Source: an uncultured Prevotella sp. (lineage in GTDB: Bacteria > Bacteroidota > Bacteroidia > Bacteroidales > Bacteroidaceae). From it: DNA of 7,542 nt. The stretch covers positions 1 through 7,542 of the forward strand of contig CAMPYJ010000067.1 in assembly GCA_946998205.1 (NCBI GenBank). Direction: 5' to 3'. This document shows, piece after piece, positions 6,377-7,542 of the stretch. The notes under the pieces are model-generated. The model was not told the origin of the DNA, did not search any database, and worked only from the letters and a program-made list of their open reading frames with translations. A program made the position numbers and the translations under genes. Position 1 is the stretch's first letter, and each line of letters opens with the position of its first letter.

Positions 6377-7387
6377 ATGGTAGATTACAAATCACTAGGC
6401 CTCGTAAACACGCGTGAGATGTTTAAGAGAGCCATCAAAGGCGGTTACGCCATCCCAGCATTCAACTTCAACAACATGGAGCAGTTGCAAGCCATCATCA
6501 AGGCTTCCTCAGACCAAAAGTCGCCCGTCATCCTGCAGGTGTCCAAAGGTGCTCGCAAATACGCTAACCAGACATTGCTTCGCTACATGGCACAAGGTGC
6601 CGTAGAGTATGCGAAAGAGTTGGGCTGCAAGCACCCTGAAATCGCACTGCACTTGGACCACGGTGACACTTTTGAAACCTGCAAGAGCTGCGTTGACTAT
6701 GGCTTCTCTTCCGTGATGATTGATGGTTCATCACTTCCCTACGAAGAGAATATCGCCCTGACAAAGAAGGTCGTTGACTACGCACATCAATTTGACGTCA
6801 CCGTAGAAGGTGAGCTTGGCGTGTTGGCTGGCGTGGAAGATGAGGTTTCCTCGGAAGTTTCTCATTACACGAAGCCCGAAGAGGTTATCGACTTCGTCAG
6901 CCGTACAGGCGTTGACTCGCTGGCCATCTCTATCGGAACCTCACACGGCGCATACAAGTTTAAGCCGGAACAGTGCACGCGCGACCCGAAGACGGGCTTG
7001 CTGGTACCACCTCCACTGGCTTTCGACGTGTTGGATGAAATCATGAAGAAACTTCCCGGTTTCCCCATCGTTCTCCACGGTTCATCTTCCGTTCCACAGG
7101 AGTATGTGAAGATCATCAACGAGAATGGCGGCAAGCTGCCAGACGCAGTGGGTATTCCAGAAGAACAATTGCGCAAGGCTGCGAAGAGCGCCGTATGCAA
7201 GATCAACATCGACTCCGACTCCCGCTTGGCCTTCACCGCTGCCGTTCGCAAGGTGTTCAACGAGAAGCCAGGTGAGTTTGACCCACGCAAATACTGCGGA
7301 CCAGCTCGCGACTTGATGACAGAGCTCTACACACATAAGATTGTAAACGTGTTAGGCTCCAACAACAAGTTGGCACAACTTGACTAA
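6377..7387 (+). CDS. fba: Class II fructose-1,6-bisphosphate aldolase
   Basis: This 336-residue zinc-dependent enzyme of glycolysis and gluconeogenesis reversibly splits fructose 1,6-bisphosphate into dihydroxyacetone phosphate and glyceraldehyde 3-phosphate in the cytoplasm. It is a TIM-barrel protein. Visible active-site motifs are LDHGDT with Asp94 and metal ligand His95, EGELG (144-148) with a probable metal-binding Glu, GTSHGAYKF with His190, LHGSSSVP with His234, and KINIDSDSR (275-283), which binds substrate phosphate and hydroxyls. The sequence resembles the class II type shared by Bacteroidota and amitochondriate protists. The ATG at 6377 (MVDYKSLGLVNTREMF) is preferred over an in-frame TTG at 6347, because the family starts this way and a leader of normal length is then left after the promoter. 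There is no obvious Shine-Dalgarno, only an AT-rich leader as is usual in this phylum. Isoleucine is coded by ATC/ATT and not ATA, typical of a native, highly expressed gene. Confidence 0.97.
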   Translation: MVDYKSLGLVNTREMFKRAIKGGYAIPAFNFNNMEQLQAIIKASSDQKSPVILQVSKGARKYANQTLLRYMAQGAVEYAKELGCKHPEIALHLDHGDTFETCKSCVDYGFSSVMIDGSSLPYEENIALTKKVVDYAHQFDVTVEGELGVLAGVEDEVSSEVSHYTKPEEVIDFVSRTGVDSLAISIGTSHGAYKFKPEQCTRDPKTGLLVPPPLAFDVLDEIMKKLPGFPIVLHGSSSVPQEYVKIINENGGKLPDAVGIPEEQLRKAAKSAVCKINIDSDSRLAFTAAVRKVFNEKPGEFDPRKYCGPARDLMTELYTHKIVNVLGSNNKLAQLD

Positions 7388-7491
7388 TCGAATATTGAAG
7401 ATGAAAGGATGACCATCCGTTGTGAGCATTGTCAAGCACGGAAAAGTCTTTTCATCAAGTAGTACGACGGCACTTACCTCCATTGAGTTAA

Positions 7492-7542
7492 GGGCGGTTC
7501 TATAAATTAGCTTTGTCAGATTGCGAGGCTGTTTTTGTGGTC
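7492..7542. mobile_element. Left end of a second MITE-like element, cut by the window edge
   Basis: These 51 bases align without gaps to 436-486, the left end of the 193-bp element, with 42 matches by hand count. The core GGTTCTATAAATTAGCTTTGT is identical, while the outermost bases differ (GGGC here, GGCT there). The copy has the same orientation as the first and continues past the window, so its length and right end are unknown. It begins 104 bases after the aldolase stop. Confidence 0.7.

Noticed and set aside
7441..7453. GAAAAG-T-CTTTTC as a terminator for fba
   Set aside because: The palindrome has too short a loop, an AT-only inner stem and no T-tract, so it is not a credible intrinsic terminator.

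Overview
The window looks like a chromosomal segment from a member of the Bacteroidota, most probably Prevotella or a close relative. The reasons are a textbook Bacteroidota promoter (TTTG, 19 bases, TATCTTTG) ahead of the last gene, weak or absent Shine-Dalgarno sequences, a DUF4831-type exported protein (a family I know mainly from Bacteroidales), and a fused NnrE-NnrD enzyme and class II aldolase that read like Bacteroidales versions. The genus is an inference from recall; no search was run.

Layout. Bases 1-690 hold no convincing gene. They are an AT-rich stretch with three 22-base tandem repeats (80-145), a large imperfect palindrome (231-332), and a compact 193-bp MITE-like element (436-628) with perfect 18-bp terminal inverted repeats and a 4-bp ATTA flanking duplication. 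Four genes follow, all on the plus strand: the bifunctional NAD(P)H-hydrate repair enzyme nnrE-nnrD (691-2208), a secreted or periplasmic DUF4831 protein (2212-3258), a single-chain MmeI-like restriction-modification enzyme (3324-6077), and class II fructose-bisphosphate aldolase (6377-7387). A second copy of the MITE-like element starts at 7492 and runs off the window, in the same orientation as the first.

How the genes relate. The first two genes are 3 bases apart and almost certainly co-transcribed, but no shared function is evident. The restriction-modification gene appears to be an accessory insertion between housekeeping genes. It uses the Ile codon ATA heavily while its neighbours nearly avoid it, and its probable target-recognition domain is AT-rich relative to the rest of the gene. 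The aldolase has its own strong promoter and is a core glycolytic gene.

No clearly new multi-gene system is visible. The items most worth following up are the MITE family, with copies on both sides of the four genes, and the restriction-modification enzyme, whose specificity region looks recently exchanged.
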